Notes under the pieces: model-generated
The model's input: only the letters and a program-made list of their open reading frames with translations
Told to the model about the DNA's origin: nothing
Database searches by the model: none
Position numbers and translations under genes: made by a program
Shown: one piece after another, positions 46,058 to 54,992 of the stretch
Layout of the letters: every line of letters starts with the position of its first letter
How positions within the stretch are numbered: the stretch's first letter is position 1
Assembly: GCF_000383595.1 (NCBI RefSeq)
Contig: NZ_KB911581.1
Location: forward strand, 1,054,001-1,118,000
Source of the DNA: Streptomyces bottropensis ATCC 25435
Lineage (GTDB): Bacteria; Actinomycetota; Actinomycetes; Streptomycetales; Streptomycetaceae
Direction: 5' to 3'
DNA: 64,000 nt

Positions 46058-47266
46058 TCACAACCGATGCGCCGCCCCCGTGGGCGTGGCCCCCCGGGTG
46101 TCCAGCAGGAGTTGCGCCTTCACCGACAGGCCCTGGAGGTCGTAGGTGCGGTGCTGCTGGAGGAGGATCGTCAGGTCGGCGTCGGCGGTGGCCTCGTAGA
46201 GGGAGTCGGCGCGGGGGATGGGGCGGTCGAGGACGCTCCAGGTGGGGACGTGCGGGTCGTGGTAGCTGACGTGGGCGCCGAGTTCGATGAGGCGGCGGGC
46301 GATCTCGTCGGCGGGGGTGCCCTGTTGGTCGGGGATGTCTGGCTTGTAGGTGATGCCCAGCAGGAGGACACGGGCGCCCCGGGCCGACTTGCCGTGTTCG
46401 TTGAGGAGCGTGGCGGCGCGCTGGACGACGTACTGGGGCATGCGGTTGTTGACGCGCTGGGCCAGTTCGACCATGCGGAGCGATCGGGGGGCGTGGCCCG
46501 AGAGGTCCTGGGGGAGGGCGTGGCCCCCGACACCGGGGCCGGGGCGGAAGGCCTGGAAGCCGAAGGGCTTGGTCTCGGCGCAGCGGATGACGTCCCAGAG
46601 GTCGACGTTGAGGTCGTGGCAGAGGGCGGCCATCTCGTTGACCAGGGCGATGTTGACGTGGCGGTAGTTGGTCTCCAGGAGGTGGACCGTCTCCGCCTCG
46701 CGCAGGCCACGCGCGCGTACGACCTTGTCGGTGAGGCGGCCGTAGAAGGCGGCAGCCGACTCCGTGCAGGCGGAGGTGAGACCGCCGATCACCTTGGGGG
46801 TGTTGGCGGGGCCGAAGTCGCGGTTGCCCGGGTCCACGCGCGCGGGGGAGTAGGCGAGGTGGAAGTCGCGGCCGGCGCGCAGGCCGGAGCCTTCTTCGAG
46901 GAGGGGGCGCAGGAGTTCCCCGGTGGTGCCCGGTGGGACCGGGGACTCCAGGATGACCGTGGTGTGCGGGCGCAGCCGGGCGGCCAGCGTGCGGGCGGCC
47001 TCCTCGACCTGCGTGAGGTCGAGCGAGCCGTCGGCGCCGAGGGGGGTGGGCGCGCAGATGACCGCCGTACGGACGCGGCCGAGTTCGGCGGGGCTGGTGG
47101 TGGGCTTGAAGCCGCGGGCGAGCATGCGGCGCAGTTCGCCGGGGGTGAGGGAGCCGGAGTCGGGGCCGGTGCGGTAACCGAGCGTGGGGATGCCGGCGGC
47201 GACGGCGGCCTGGGCCAGCGGCAGCCCCAACTGGCCGAGTCCGATGACGGCGAGATCTGCGGGCAT
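46058..47266 (-). CDS. UDP-glucose/GDP-mannose dehydrogenase family protein lacking the catalytic Cys
   Basis: 402 aa. Nucleotide-binding IGLGQLGLPLAQ, the SPVPPGTTGE segment, AYSPARVDPGN, LETNYRHVNIALVNEMA and the C-terminal LLGITYKPDIPDQQGTPADEI place it with sugar-nucleotide 6-dehydrogenases (WecC/UGDH type). The catalytic motif GxGVGGHC is here GPGVGGHALPQD, with Ala at position 250, so normal oxidation through a thiohemiacetal cannot occur. It may be inactive, a one-step oxidase or a regulatory form. It has no sugar-biosynthesis neighbours. Confidence 0.87.
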   Translation of the reverse strand: MPADLAVIGLGQLGLPLAQAAVAAGIPTLGYRTGPDSGSLTPGELRRMLARGFKPTTSPAELGRVRTAVICAPTPLGADGSLDLTQVEEAARTLAARLRPHTTVILESPVPPGTTGELLRPLLEEGSGLRAGRDFHLAYSPARVDPGNRDFGPANTPKVIGGLTSACTESAAAFYGRLTDKVVRARGLREAETVHLLETNYRHVNIALVNEMAALCHDLNVDLWDVIRCAETKPFGFQAFRPGPGVGGHALPQDLSGHAPRSLRMVELAQRVNNRMPQYVVQRAATLLNEHGKSARGARVLLLGITYKPDIPDQQGTPADEIARRLIELGAHVSYHDPHVPTWSVLDRPIPRADSLYEATADADLTILLQQHRTYDLQGLSVKAQLLLDTRGATPTGAAHRL

Positions 47267-47547
47267 GGCGTGGGCCGTCCTTCCCAGTAACCGAAGCGGG
47301 ACAGACGCGCAAGCCCTGTGGACTGGACGAGCGAGCGCAATGTCACACTAGGCGTAAATATGACCGATATGCGGGATTGGGGAGTCGTTTTTCTGTGCGC
47401 GTCCTGCGGAGTTATCCGCAGGCTGCGGGCGGGTGGTGGCCGAAGTCGGGCAGGGCGGTCAGAATTTTGGGCAGGGGGACATGTACCGGGTCTCGTCCGA
47501 GAGGTATGGACAGGTGAGGCCGGCGCGACCGACAGCAGGAGGCAGCG

Positions 47548-49254
47548 GTGAGGACAGCGGCACTGGGACCGGCGCAGCGCGCCGAGTCACTGGCGGGTAT
47601 GGCCGAGCGCGAGCTGGACGTGCTGGTCGTGGGTGGTGGCGTGGTCGGTGCGGGCACGGCCCTGGACGCCGTGACCCGCGGCCTGTCCACGGGCCTGGTC
47701 GAGGCACGCGACTGGGCGTCGGGCACGTCCAGCCGGTCCAGCAAACTGATCCACGGCGGTCTGCGCTATCTGGAGATGCTCGACTTCGCCCTCGTGCGCG
47801 AGGCCTTGAAGGAGCGGGGGCTGCTGCTGGAGCGGCTCGCACCCCATCTGGTGAAGCCCGTGCCGTTCCTCTATCCCTTGCAGCACAAGGGCTGGGAGCG
47901 GTGGTACGCGGGCTCGGGCGTCGCGCTGTACGACGGGATGTCGATGGCGCGCGGGCATGGGCGGGGGCTGCCGGTCCACCGTCATCTGACCCGCGGTCAC
48001 GCCCTGCGCGTCGCGCCCTGTCTGAAGAAGGACGCGCTGGTCGGCGCCTTGCAGTACTACGACGCCCAGATGGACGACGCCCGCTATGTGGCCACGATGG
48101 TGCGCACGGCCGCGTCGTACGGGGCGAAGGTCGCCAACCGTGCGCGGGTGGCCGGGTTCCTGCGCGAGGGCGAGCGCGTGGTCGGCGCCAGGGTGCAGGA
48201 CGTCGAGGCCGGCGGGGAGTACGAGATCCGCGCCCGGCAGGTCGTGAACGCCACCGGGGTGTGGACCGACGACACCCAGGCGATGGTGGGTGAGCGGGGC
48301 CAGTTCCACGTACGGGCCTCCAAGGGCATCCATCTGGTCGTACCCAAGGACCGGATCCACTCCACGACCGGGCTGATCCTGCGGACAGAGAAGTCCGTGC
48401 TGTTCGTGATCCCCTGGGGGCGGCACTGGATCGTAGGGACGACCGACACCGACTGGGACCTCGACAAGGCGCATCCGGCGGCCTCCAGCGCGGACATCGA
48501 CTACCTGCTGGAGCATGTGAACTCGGTCCTCGCCGTGCCGCTGACCAGGGACGACGTGCAGGGGGTCTATGCCGGGCTGCGGCCCTTGCTCGCCGGGGAG
48601 TCGGACGCCACCAGCAAGCTCTCGCGCGAGCACATCGTGGCGCATCCGGTGCCGGGGCTGGTGGTCGTGGCCGGCGGGAAGTACACGACGTACCGGGTCA
48701 TGGCCAAGGACGCGGTGGACGCCGCCGTGCACGGGCTGGACCAGCGGGTCGCGGAGTGCGTCACCGAGGACGTGCCGCTGCTGGGCGCGGAGGGGTACCG
48801 GGCGCTGTGGAACGCGCGGGCGCGGATCGCGGCGCGTACCGGGCTGCACGTGGTGCGGGTGGAGCACCTGCTGAACCGGTACGGGTCGGCGACCGAGGAG
48901 GTGCTCGAACTGATCGCGGCCGACCCGTCGATGGGCGAACCGCTGCACGCGGCCGACGACTATCTGCGGGCCGAGGTGGTGTACGCGGCCTCGCACGAGG
49001 GGGCGCGGCACCTCGACGACGTGCTGACGCGGCGGACGCGGATCTCGATCGAGACCTTCGACCGCGGGACACGCAGCGCGCGGGAGGCGGCGGAGCTGAT
49101 GGCACCGGTGCTCGGGTGGGACAAGGACCAGACCGAGCGGGAGGTCCAGCACTACGAGAAGAGGGTGGAGGCGGAGCGGGAGTCGCAGCGGCAGCCGGAC
49201 GATCTGACGGCGGACGCGGCCCGGTTGGGGGCGCCGGACATCGTGCCGCTGTAG
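47548..49254 (+). CDS. glpD: Aerobic glycerol-3-phosphate dehydrogenase
   Basis: 568 aa. FAD-binding VLVVGGGVVGAGTALDAVTRG, then GTSSRSSKLIHGGLRYLE and the GTTDTDWD and YAGLRPLL segments. A C-terminal domain lies at about 390-540. It oxidises glycerol-3-phosphate to dihydroxyacetone phosphate at the membrane, feeding electrons to quinone. GTG 47548 after GGAGGCAGCG; ATG 47599 is an alternative that starts nearer the FAD motif. No glpF or glpK is adjacent. Confidence 0.94.
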   Translation: MRTAALGPAQRAESLAGMAERELDVLVVGGGVVGAGTALDAVTRGLSTGLVEARDWASGTSSRSSKLIHGGLRYLEMLDFALVREALKERGLLLERLAPHLVKPVPFLYPLQHKGWERWYAGSGVALYDGMSMARGHGRGLPVHRHLTRGHALRVAPCLKKDALVGALQYYDAQMDDARYVATMVRTAASYGAKVANRARVAGFLREGERVVGARVQDVEAGGEYEIRARQVVNATGVWTDDTQAMVGERGQFHVRASKGIHLVVPKDRIHSTTGLILRTEKSVLFVIPWGRHWIVGTTDTDWDLDKAHPAASSADIDYLLEHVNSVLAVPLTRDDVQGVYAGLRPLLAGESDATSKLSREHIVAHPVPGLVVVAGGKYTTYRVMAKDAVDAAVHGLDQRVAECVTEDVPLLGAEGYRALWNARARIAARTGLHVVRVEHLLNRYGSATEEVLELIAADPSMGEPLHAADDYLRAEVVYAASHEGARHLDDVLTRRTRISIETFDRGTRSAREAAELMAPVLGWDKDQTEREVQHYEKRVEAERESQRQPDDLTADAARLGAPDIVPL

Positions 49255-49273
49255 TCGCGCGCGGTCGGGGTCG

Positions 49274-49323
49274 CGGGGACGGCGGCCGGTGTCCGCCCCC
49301 TCGCCGGGCCCCGCCGGTCCCCG
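49274..49323 (+). terminator. Hairpin after glpD
   Basis: CGGGGAC-GGCGG (49274-49285) can pair with CCGCC-G-GTCCCCG (49311-49323) with one bulge. It separates glpD from the kinase array. Confidence 0.4.
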
Positions 49324-49458
49324 TCCGCCCCCCGTACCCTGCGCCTCTGAAGCCCTCTCAGCCGCCGCCGTGGCTGCTTGAGGGGGCCCTGGGCGTGGGG
49401 CGGTTGGCGGGTGGGTGACAATGGAGGCTCTGTCAGGGCGGGTTGTATGAGGGGACGC

Positions 49459-51654
49459 ATGTCGGAGGCGGAGCGGGCTGGGGAATCCCGTCAGGACAAG
49501 GACGCACGTCTCCTCGCCGGGCGGTACCGGCTGGGAGGGGTGCTCGGTCGCGGCGGTATGGGCACGGTATGGCGTGCCATGGACGAGACGTTGGGGCGTA
49601 CGGTCGCCGTCAAGGAGCTGCGGTTCCCGTCGAGCATCGACGCGGACGAGAAACGGCGCCTGATCACACGCACGCTGCGTGAGGCGAAGGCGATCGCGCG
49701 GATCCGCAACAACGCCGCTGTGACGGTCTTCGACGTCGTGCACGAGGACGACCGTCCGTGGATCGTCATGGAACTCGTCGAGGGCAAGTCGCTCGCCGAG
49801 GCCATCCGTGAGGACGGCGTCCTCGAGCCGAGGCGGGCCGCCGAGGTGGGGCTCGCCATCCTCGACGTGCTGCGCGCGGCGCACCGCGAGGGCATCCTGC
49901 ACCGGGACGTGAAGCCGTCGAACGTGCTCATCGACAAGCACGACGGCCGGGTCGTCCTCACCGACTTCGGTATCGCACAGGTCGAGGGCGACCCCTCCAT
50001 CACCTCGACCGGCATGCTCGTGGGCGCGCCCTCGTACATCTCGCCGGAGCGGGCCCGCGGTCACAAGCCCGGCCCCGCGGCCGACCTGTGGTCGCTCGGC
50101 GGTCTGCTCTACGCGGCGGTCGAGGGGGTGCCGCCCTACGACAAGGGGTCGGCCATAGCGACGCTGACCGCGGTGATGACCGAGCCGGTGCCGGAGCCCA
50201 AGCGCGCCGGCCCCCTGAGGGACGTCATCTTCGGGCTGCTGACCAAGGACCCCGAGCGGCGGCTCGACGACGCCGGTGCGCGGGCGATGCTCAACACCGT
50301 GATCCACGCGCCCGATCCGAAGGACGTCGATCCGGTGGACGCGACGCGGGTCGTGCCGCTGCCGCCGGTGCCGGAGGAGCGCCCGAAGAAGGGTGGTTCC
50401 GCGGGCGCCGGGGCCAAGGAGAGCGGCGGCGAGCGGCCGCGGGCGCCTCGGTGGTCCATGCGGAAGGGCTCGTCGGGGGCCGCTGCCGCCGGTGCCGGTG
50501 CCGGTGCCGGTGTGGCGCGCGGTGTCGGTGCCGGCGCCTCGGGTGGGACGTCCGGCGGGCGCTCCGGTAAGGCTTCGGGTGAGGCCGGTGCCGTCTCTCC
50601 GGCCGCGTCCTCGGCGGCGGTGACGACGAGGTCCGCGTCCGTCGGGGTGGCGTCGGGTGCCGATGCCACGAGGACCGGCGGCGGCTCGGGCCAGACCCCG
50701 GGTGGGTCGGGGGCCGCGGTGCCGGGGCCGCGTGCGGCGGGCGCGAGCGCGGGCGACGGTGCGGGGAACTCCGTGTCGGCGAAGCGGACTTCCGGGTGGC
50801 CCCAGGTGCCCCCGCCTGATCTGCCGCCGCGGCCGGTGCCCCGGGCACCGATCACGGACGTGGTGTCGCGGCGGACCCTGGCCGTCATCGCCGTGGCCGT
50901 GGTGCTGGTCGTCCTCGGGACCGTCCTCGCCCTCACCCTCGGCGACGACGGCGGTTCCGACAACAGCAAGGGCGCCGGCACCAAGGCGGTCGCGTCCGGC
51001 GGAGCGGCGTCGGGGAGCGACGCCGACGGCAAGGACGCGGACACCAAGGACGACAAGGGCGGCACGGAAGCGGACAAGGGGAAGGACAAGGGGTCCGACC
51101 CCGGTCCGGACGGTGACACGACGGACGGGGCCGGCCGTTCGGGCGGCTCCGGGGGCAGTTCGCCGAACCCCACGGGCGGGTCGGACGGATCCGTGGGCGA
51201 GGGCGGCTCCGGCTCGGGCACCATCGCGACCGAGACGTACAAGAGCGGTCAGGGGCTCTCGATCGGGCTGCCCGACGGGTGGAAGTACCAGTCGACGGAC
51301 GCCGCGGGCGCCCGCTTCTCCGGCCCCGACGGGCAGCGGCTGCTCGTCGGCTGGACGAGACGGCCGAAGACGGACCCGGTCGCGGACTGGAAGAACCAGG
51401 AGCGGTACATGGTCCGCTCGCAGTACAAGCGGATCCGCATAGAGGCGGTGGACTACCGGGGCTGGAACGCGGCCGACTGGGAGTTCACCTACGTGGAGAG
51501 CGGGACGAAGTACCGGTCGATCGACCGCGGTTTCGTCGTCGACTCCCGGCAGGGCTACGCGCTGATGTACACCGCGAAGGCGTCCAAGTGGAGCGGTGAG
51601 CTGCGCAAGAACACGTGGCGGACGTTCACGAAGACGTTCAAGCCGAAGTCGTGA
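49459..51654 (+). CDS. Membrane Ser/Thr protein kinase (kinase array, member 1)
   Basis: 731 aa from ATG 49459 (ATG 49447 also possible). The kinase domain spans ~20-290: glycine loop LGRGGMGTVW, VAVKEL lysine, HRDVKPSN (H148-D150), DFGIAQ and SPERARG. A Gly/Ala/Ser-rich linker of about 150 residues leads to one membrane helix at about 474-496. The extracellular domain (about 590-731) has GLSIGLPDGWKYQ and YTAKASKWSG, a small sensor fold shared with the downstream kinases and resembling PsbP/Mog1-like folds. This array is syntenic, from memory, with the S. coelicolor kinase cluster linked to MreC and spore-wall synthesis. Confidence 0.92.
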   Translation: MSEAERAGESRQDKDARLLAGRYRLGGVLGRGGMGTVWRAMDETLGRTVAVKELRFPSSIDADEKRRLITRTLREAKAIARIRNNAAVTVFDVVHEDDRPWIVMELVEGKSLAEAIREDGVLEPRRAAEVGLAILDVLRAAHREGILHRDVKPSNVLIDKHDGRVVLTDFGIAQVEGDPSITSTGMLVGAPSYISPERARGHKPGPAADLWSLGGLLYAAVEGVPPYDKGSAIATLTAVMTEPVPEPKRAGPLRDVIFGLLTKDPERRLDDAGARAMLNTVIHAPDPKDVDPVDATRVVPLPPVPEERPKKGGSAGAGAKESGGERPRAPRWSMRKGSSGAAAAGAGAGAGVARGVGAGASGGTSGGRSGKASGEAGAVSPAASSAAVTTRSASVGVASGADATRTGGGSGQTPGGSGAAVPGPRAAGASAGDGAGNSVSAKRTSGWPQVPPPDLPPRPVPRAPITDVVSRRTLAVIAVAVVLVVLGTVLALTLGDDGGSDNSKGAGTKAVASGGAASGSDADGKDADTKDDKGGTEADKGKDKGSDPGPDGDTTDGAGRSGGSGGSSPNPTGGSDGSVGEGGSGSGTIATETYKSGQGLSIGLPDGWKYQSTDAAGARFSGPDGQRLLVGWTRRPKTDPVADWKNQERYMVRSQYKRIRIEAVDYRGWNAADWEFTYVESGTKYRSIDRGFVVDSRQGYALMYTAKASKWSGELRKNTWRTFTKTFKPKS

Positions 51655-52043
51655 GGCGCCGGGTGCCCCGCCCGTGACGGTGTGCGCGGGAGCGTGCGCG
51701 GGTGGGGTGGTGTGCGCCGGTTCGTACGGAGTCGGGACCGTGTGCGGTTTCGTGCCTCAAGCTCGGGGTGCCGTACGGGGGCGTGCGGGGCTCGGGGCCG
51801 GGGTGGGCCTCCCCGATGTGACCTCGGCTTCGGTACTTGTGCCCGCCTGGTGAGTTCGGGGGCGCCGCTTCCGGGGAAGATCGGATGCGTTCGAGCACAT
51901 TCGAGACGAACGAGATATCGCATCGAGTCAATGTGAGTTGCCTCCGGCACGTATCGTGAAGGGCTGCGGACCGTACGCATCAAGAGCGGAACGGGCCACA
52001 AGACGAACGGAATTGACCAACCGGGCGGCCGGGGGAGGGCGTT
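51655..52043 (+). other. 389-bp gap ahead of the pseudokinase gene
   Basis: The first half is G/T-rich with no ORF of quality. From about 51880 the sequence is richer in A and T, likely the promoter of the pseudokinase gene, though no clear -35/-10 pair stood out. The gene start at 52044 follows GGGAGGGCGTT. Confidence 0.4.
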
Positions 52044-54782
52044 GTGGACGCATACGCGGGGCGCGTGCTCGCCGACCGCTATCGCCTGCCGCTGCCGCCC
52101 TCCGACGAGTACGAACCCGCCTCGGAGCTCCGCGCCTTCGACACCTACAGCGGACAGGAAGTCCTGGTCCGCCAGGTGCCGTTGCCCGAGGTCGTCGAGG
52201 CGGAGATGCTCGACGCGGACGGGCTGCCCGAAGGCTATGTCGCGCGGGACGGCGGAGGCGGCCGGGGTGCGGGCCGGGCCACGCGCCGCTCCGCCGACCC
52301 CGCCGTACGACGGGCCATCGAGGCGGCGCAGGCCGCCGCCCAGATCCCCGACCATCCGCGGCTCGACCAGGTCTTCGACGTGTTCGCCGAGGGCGGCTCG
52401 TTGTGGATAGTGAGCGAACTGGTGCCCGCGCGGCCCCTCGCCGCACTGCTCGCGGACCAGCCGCTGACCCCGTACCGGGCGGCCGAGATCGCCTCCGACG
52501 TGCTCACCGCGCTGCGGGCGCTGCACGCCCACGGCTGGGTCCACCGGAACATCACCGCCCGTACGGTGCTGATCTGCGACGACGGCCGGGTGATGCTGAC
52601 CGGGCTGGCGACGGGGGCGGCCGAAGAGGCGCTGTGCGGGTACGACCCGGTGCCCGTGCGGGAGTTCGAGGACACGCCCCCAGGGGCTCCCGGCGGTGGC
52701 GCGGTGGTGCCTGCCGTGGGACCCGCCGGAGGTCAGGTCGCGCGCCGTGACCCGGTGCCGCCCGGTGGACTTCCCGCGGCGCGCGGGGCGTCGGCGCCCG
52801 GGGGCACCGGCGCGAGTACGTTCGGCGGCGCCCGCGCCGGCGTGCCCGGGGGCGCCCTTGAGGACCCCGAGGCCGCGCGGCGGGCGGCGATAGAGGCACG
52901 GGCGGGAAGTACGACGGCCCAGGGCGACCCCTCCGGGGGGCAGCGCGCGCTGGAGGCGGGCGGGGACGCCCGGGCGGCGCGGGCGGGCGCGATCGCCGCG
53001 TACCGTGCGGGCGCGCGGGCAGCGGCCCGGGTGCAGGACGACCAACAAGGCGGTTCGGGCGCGGGGTTGCCCGCGCAGCGGCCGGCGCCGCGGGACACCC
53101 CGGCGACGGGACCCGGGCGCGACGGCGACCCTGCCTCCGGCGCGGGGACACGACCGGTGCCCCTGGGCCAGATCGCCGACCCCTACGGAGTCCTCGCGAA
53201 CGGCGGCGCCACGAGCGCCTGGCACGGTGCCGCACCACGCGGCACGACGGCCGCGCCCGGCGGCAACGGCCGGATGGTCCCGGCCGCCGGGAACTCCTCG
53301 CCGTACGCCGCGAGTCCGCTCGGCGGGGCCCCGGCCGTGGGTGGCCGGGCCGATGACACCTTCGACGGCGGCGACACCGGCACTCACCTGGTACTCGGTG
53401 GGCACACCGACTCCGTGCGGGACACGACCGGTCCGTATCCCGGGGGTACCGAGGACAGCGTCGCCTGGGACGGCGTGGGCGGCGGGGCCGCTGCCCGGCG
53501 GGGGCCCGCGACCGCGCTCGCCGCCGAGCGGGCACGTCAGGCGCGGATGGCGGTGGTCGGGCCCGTCACGGAGCGGTGGGCCCCGGAGCAGGCCGGGCCG
53601 GTGCACGAGAACTGGCAGCTGGCGGCGCCGATCGGGCCGTCGACGGATCTGTGGGCGCTCGGGGCGCTGCTGTTCCGGGCCGTGCAGGGACACGCGCCGT
53701 ACCCGGAGGAGAACACCGCCGAGCTGGTGCAGCTGGTGTGCGCGGAACCGCCCGCGTTCGCCGAGGAGTGCGGGCCGCTGCGACCGGTCGTGGAGTCCCT
53801 GCTGCGCCAGGACCCCACTGAGCGGCTGGACTTCGAGGACCTGCGCGGCTGGCTGCGTTCGCTGGTGCGGTCGGCGCCCGAGCCCGAGGCCGGTGCGCAT
53901 GTCGTGCCGACGCCGCCCGTGGACGCGAGCCGGCTGCCGATCGTACGGCGACGCGGCGAACTGGTCCGCAGGCGCCGCGCCGGGCTGCCCGCGACGAGTG
54001 CGCACGCCCGCCACAAGCGCACTCGCCAGAAAGCTCCGCAGCCCCGCAAACTGGGCCGGAACCTGCTCCTGCTGATCCTGCTCGCGTTGGTGGCGGCCCT
54101 CACGTACGCCGTGGTCTTCATGCCGAAGGCCGCGCCGGGCAGTGAGGGCGGCGACACGGGCACCCGCACGGACAGTGCCGGGCAGGGGAGTTCGGTGCCC
54201 ACGGCGAGCGACGAGCCCCGGCCCGACCGGAACTCGAACTCCCCCGACGGCGGAGAGAAGGACCAGGACAAGGCAAGCCCGTCGCAGTCGTCCGGTTCGA
54301 CGCAGACGCAGACCGGTGATCCCGAGGTCGCCCAGGGGTTCACCCTGCGCAAGGACCCCGAGGGGTTCCATGTCGCCGTCGCCGACGGCTGGGACCGCAG
54401 CGGCAAGAACGGGCGCGGTCAGATCGTGTACTCCCAGGGCGACTTCGAGCTGATACTCGTGCCGGGGCGGGACAGCAGGGCGACGTACGGCGGCGATCCG
54501 CTGAAGTACCAGCGGGAGGACGAGCGCGAACTGCAGCCGTTCCGCGACTCGTCCTGGGCCACCTCCACCGGGATGCGGCTGATCGAGGTCGGTGGTGTGT
54601 CCTCGGCCGAGGGGCAGTTCACCTGGCAGGACTCCGAGGGGCGCGGGGTGTACGTACGGAATCTCGCGATCCTCCTGGACGGGCGGTACCACGTGGTGCA
54701 GTTGCGCGGGCCGGAGGCGGAGCGGGACGAGGTCACACGGCTGTACGAGCAGGCGGCGGCCACCTACAAGGTGACCGGATAG
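52044..54782 (+). CDS. Membrane pseudokinase with a large internal insertion
   Basis: 912 aa. The kinase fold is recognisable (LADRYRLPLP; WIVSELVPARPLAALL; HGWVHRNITARTVLICDDGRVMLTGLA; STDLWALGALLFRAVQG), but every catalytic residue is changed: the VAVK lysine is Arg43, HRD is HRN (167-169), and DFG is GLA (187-189). About 300 Gly/Ala/Pro-rich residues split the lobes between the DFG position and DLWALG (~535). A basic juxtamembrane patch and one helix (~674-694) precede an extracellular sensor domain (DPEGFHVAVADGWDRSG). Probably a scaffold or allosteric partner for the neighbouring kinases. Confidence 0.88.
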   Translation: MDAYAGRVLADRYRLPLPPSDEYEPASELRAFDTYSGQEVLVRQVPLPEVVEAEMLDADGLPEGYVARDGGGGRGAGRATRRSADPAVRRAIEAAQAAAQIPDHPRLDQVFDVFAEGGSLWIVSELVPARPLAALLADQPLTPYRAAEIASDVLTALRALHAHGWVHRNITARTVLICDDGRVMLTGLATGAAEEALCGYDPVPVREFEDTPPGAPGGGAVVPAVGPAGGQVARRDPVPPGGLPAARGASAPGGTGASTFGGARAGVPGGALEDPEAARRAAIEARAGSTTAQGDPSGGQRALEAGGDARAARAGAIAAYRAGARAAARVQDDQQGGSGAGLPAQRPAPRDTPATGPGRDGDPASGAGTRPVPLGQIADPYGVLANGGATSAWHGAAPRGTTAAPGGNGRMVPAAGNSSPYAASPLGGAPAVGGRADDTFDGGDTGTHLVLGGHTDSVRDTTGPYPGGTEDSVAWDGVGGGAAARRGPATALAAERARQARMAVVGPVTERWAPEQAGPVHENWQLAAPIGPSTDLWALGALLFRAVQGHAPYPEENTAELVQLVCAEPPAFAEECGPLRPVVESLLRQDPTERLDFEDLRGWLRSLVRSAPEPEAGAHVVPTPPVDASRLPIVRRRGELVRRRRAGLPATSAHARHKRTRQKAPQPRKLGRNLLLLILLALVAALTYAVVFMPKAAPGSEGGDTGTRTDSAGQGSSVPTASDEPRPDRNSNSPDGGEKDQDKASPSQSSGSTQTQTGDPEVAQGFTLRKDPEGFHVAVADGWDRSGKNGRGQIVYSQGDFELILVPGRDSRATYGGDPLKYQREDERELQPFRDSSWATSTGMRLIEVGGVSSAEGQFTWQDSEGRGVYVRNLAILLDGRYHVVQLRGPEAERDEVTRLYEQAAATYKVTG

Positions 54783-54992
54783 CGGTTCCCCGGGCGGTCG
54801 GACGGGCTCCGCGCGCGGCCGAACGGGCTCCTCGGGCGGGCGGACGGGTGCTTGGTCGGGCGGGCTCCGGAAGGTTGCGCTCCGGTGGCGGAAGCGAGAA
54901 CCGTCACAGTGCTGTCCCTGTGCGGCCCCGCCGGTTCCCCGCGGCGCGAGCCGCTCCCTAATGTGACCCTGTCAAGAACATTGCGGGGCAAC

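Noticed and set aside
51555..54692. 1045-aa minus-strand ORF across the pseudokinase gene
   Set aside because: Antisense shadow of a Gly/Ala/Pro-rich gene; no domain or start signal.
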